From: Comamonadaceae bacterium
GTDB taxonomy: Bacteria > Pseudomonadota > Gammaproteobacteria > Burkholderiales > Burkholderiaceae
NCBI GenBank assembly: GCA_947505915.1
Contig: CANNNH010000080.1
Span: 1-6,594 of the forward strand
Reading direction: 5' to 3'
Length of the DNA: 6,594 nt
Part shown: in pieces, positions 5,184-6,594 of the stretch
Layout of the letters: each line of letters begins with the position of its first letter
Position numbering within the stretch: the stretch's first letter is position 1
Notes under the pieces: generated by a model
Database searches by the model: none
What the model saw: the letters and a program-made list of their open reading frames with translations, nothing else
Told to the model about the DNA's origin: nothing
Position numbers and translations under genes: made by a program

Positions 5184-6594
5184 TCAGACAATGCGCAAGC
5201 CGTGGTTCTTCAACGGCAGGTTGCGCACCGGCTTGCCAGTGGCGGCAAAAATCGCGTTCAAGATGGCCGGCGCCACCACGCAAATGGTGGGCTCGCCCAC
5301 ACCGCCCCAAAAATCAAAGGTCGGGGCAATGACGGTCTCAATGCGCGGCAACTGGCGCAAACGGGCAATCGGGTAGCGGTCAAAGTTGGTGTCCACCATG
5401 CGCCCATTGGCCACGCTGGACTGGCTTTGCAAGCTGTCAAAACCAGAGGCCACCGAGCCCTCCACCTGCGCGGCAATTTGGTCGGGGTTGACCGCATGGC
5501 CGCAATTGGTGGCCAGCACCAAGCGATGCACCTTCACCTCATCGCCTTTGACCGACACCTCGGCCACGGCAGCGGTGTAACTGGCATAGCCCATGAACTG
5601 GGCAATGCCACGGTGCACCCCGGCTGGCAGGGGCTTGCCCCAGCCGGCTTTGTCGGCGGCGGCGTTGAGCACAGCCAAGTGCTTGGGGTGCTTTTGCATC
5701 AAGACACGGCGAAACTCCAGCGGGTCGCGCCCAGCGGCCGCGGCAACCTCTTCCATGAAGCACTCGAGGTACAAACCGTTTTGATTGGTGTTGACCCCGC
5801 GCCATGGGCCCACCGGCACATGGGTGTTGCGCATGGCGTACTCGGTGCGCAGGTTGGGCACGGTATAGCCCAGTTGGGCGTCGTGCGGCTCGGTCCAGTA
5901 GCCTTGGAGTTGGCGCCTGTCCTTCCCGTCCTTGATGTTTTGCGGTGACAAATAGGCGTTGATCGATTGGCCTGACACGCGCAACTGCAAGCCCAGCAAG
6001 TTGCCTTGTGCATCCAGACCCGCCTCCAATTTGCACTGGCCAATGGGTCGGTAAAAGTCTTGCCCCATGTCCTCTTCGCGGCTCCAGATCAGCTTGACTG
6101 GCACCCCAGGCATTTGCTTGCCCAGCAAGGTCGCTTGGCGCACATAGTCTTGCTGACCACCCCGGCGGCCAAAACCACCCCCCAAGGTTTGGTTGTAAAC
6201 CTCGCATTTTTCCAGGGGCAAACCGCTGGCCGTGGACAAAGCCGCCATGGAGGCCTCGGCGTTTTGGCTGGCCACCCAGACCTCGGCGCGGTAGTCGGTG
6301 ATCAGCGCCGTGCAATTCATCGGCTCCATGCAAGCGTGGGAGACAAACGGCGTGCTGTACACCGCCTCGACCCGCTTGGCCGCGCCCGCAATGGCCTGGG
6401 GTGCATTGCCGACATCGATGTCGGCAAACACATTGTTGGTCGAGGTCAAGCCCTCTTTGAGCCGCTCGGCGATGGTGGCGCTGCTCTCTTGGCCATTGCC
6501 CTGCTCGTTCCAGACAATCGGCAAGTCCAGCAGCGCGGTTTTGGCGCGCCACCAATTGTCGGCCACCACGGCCACGGCGTTGTCGTCGACCCTG
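5184..6594 (-). CDS. xanthine dehydrogenase family molybdopterin-binding subunit (IorB-like), C-terminal part
   Basis: 469 residues to the stop; the frame is open through the right edge, so perhaps 250-300 N-terminal residues are missing if it has the usual IorB length of about 720-750. Counting from the edge, the molybdenum hydroxylase marks are Ser-His-Ala-Cys-Met-Glu-Pro-Met (85-92), the cofactor loop Leu-Gly-Gly-Gly-Phe-Gly-Arg-Arg-Gly-Gly (137-146), Gly-Pro-Trp-Arg-Gly-Val (262-267), and Gly-Val-Gly-Glu-Pro (431-435), whose Glu is the expected catalytic base. Relatives (isoquinoline 1-oxidoreductase, membrane aldehyde dehydrogenases) hydroxylate heterocycles or aldehydes, work with a [2Fe-2S] small subunit and are often exported by Tat, passing electrons to cytochrome c. 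The substrate cannot be read from sequence. It is followed directly by soxY and soxZ. The missing upstream part should show whether an iron-sulfur subunit or cytochrome precedes it. Confidence 0.92.
   Translation of the reverse strand, partial: RVDDNAVAVVADNWWRAKTALLDLPIVWNEQGNGQESSATIAERLKEGLTSTNNVFADIDVGNAPQAIAGAAKRVEAVYSTPFVSHACMEPMNCTALITDYRAEVWVASQNAEASMAALSTASGLPLEKCEVYNQTLGGGFGRRGGQQDYVRQATLLGKQMPGVPVKLIWSREEDMGQDFYRPIGQCKLEAGLDAQGNLLGLQLRVSGQSINAYLSPQNIKDGKDRRQLQGYWTEPHDAQLGYTVPNLRTEYAMRNTHVPVGPWRGVNTNQNGLYLECFMEEVAAAAGRDPLEFRRVLMQKHPKHLAVLNAAADKAGWGKPLPAGVHRGIAQFMGYASYTAAVAEVSVKGDEVKVHRLVLATNCGHAVNPDQIAAQVEGSVASGFDSLQSQSSVANGRMVDTNFDRYPIARLRQLPRIETVIAPTFDFWGGVGEPTICVVAPAILNAIFAATGKPVRNLPLKNHGLRIV

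Noticed and set aside
4503..5948. Long plus-strand open frame of 481 codons
   Set aside because: It lies opposite soxZ, soxY and the hydroxylase gene, all with clear family motifs; its translation has no domain-like pattern and is a high-GC shadow frame.

Overview
The window is GC-rich, tightly packed bacterial DNA. Codon use and protein character (Tat-exported SoxY, an IorB-type molybdenum hydroxylase, a MoxR/DUF58/vWA cluster beside a membrane-anchored trypsin-like protease) suggest a betaproteobacterium of the Burkholderiales, probably Comamonadaceae-like. This placement is an inference from protein style, not a database match. There is no RNA gene, insertion sequence, CRISPR array or tandem repeat that I can support, and no gene-free stretch longer than 64 bases.

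Left block (1-3226, minus strand, read from right to left): a single-pass membrane serine protease of the trypsin/DegP fold without a PDZ domain; a MoxR-family AAA+ ATPase 17 bases downstream; a DUF58 protein whose start overlaps the ATPase end by 26 bases; and, 2 bases after its stop, the N-terminal 75 residues of a BatA-type vWA membrane protein that runs off the left edge. This looks like one operon. A 64-base divergent intergenic region (3227-3290) separates it from a second, complete BatA-type vWA membrane protein on the plus strand (3291-4364). Its N-terminus is clearly paralogous to that of the left-edge protein. Together they form a MoxR/DUF58/vWA module, a class known for ATP-driven remodelling or maturation of other protein complexes; the client here is unknown.

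Right block (4390-6594, minus strand, convergent with the vWA gene after a 25-base gap): the C-terminal two-thirds of a molybdopterin-binding subunit of the xanthine dehydrogenase family (IorB/aldehyde dehydrogenase type), then soxY, then soxZ, with stop and start signals touching. SoxYZ is the periplasmic carrier that holds sulfur intermediates on a cysteine arm in thiosulfate oxidation. No soxAX, soxB or soxCD is visible here; the partner is a molybdenum hydroxylase instead. The SoxY tail lacks the textbook GGCGG motif and ends in a Ser-Ala-Cys-Met-Asp-Ala-Ser arm. The coupling of a Mo hydroxylase to a variant SoxYZ is the most interesting item in the window.
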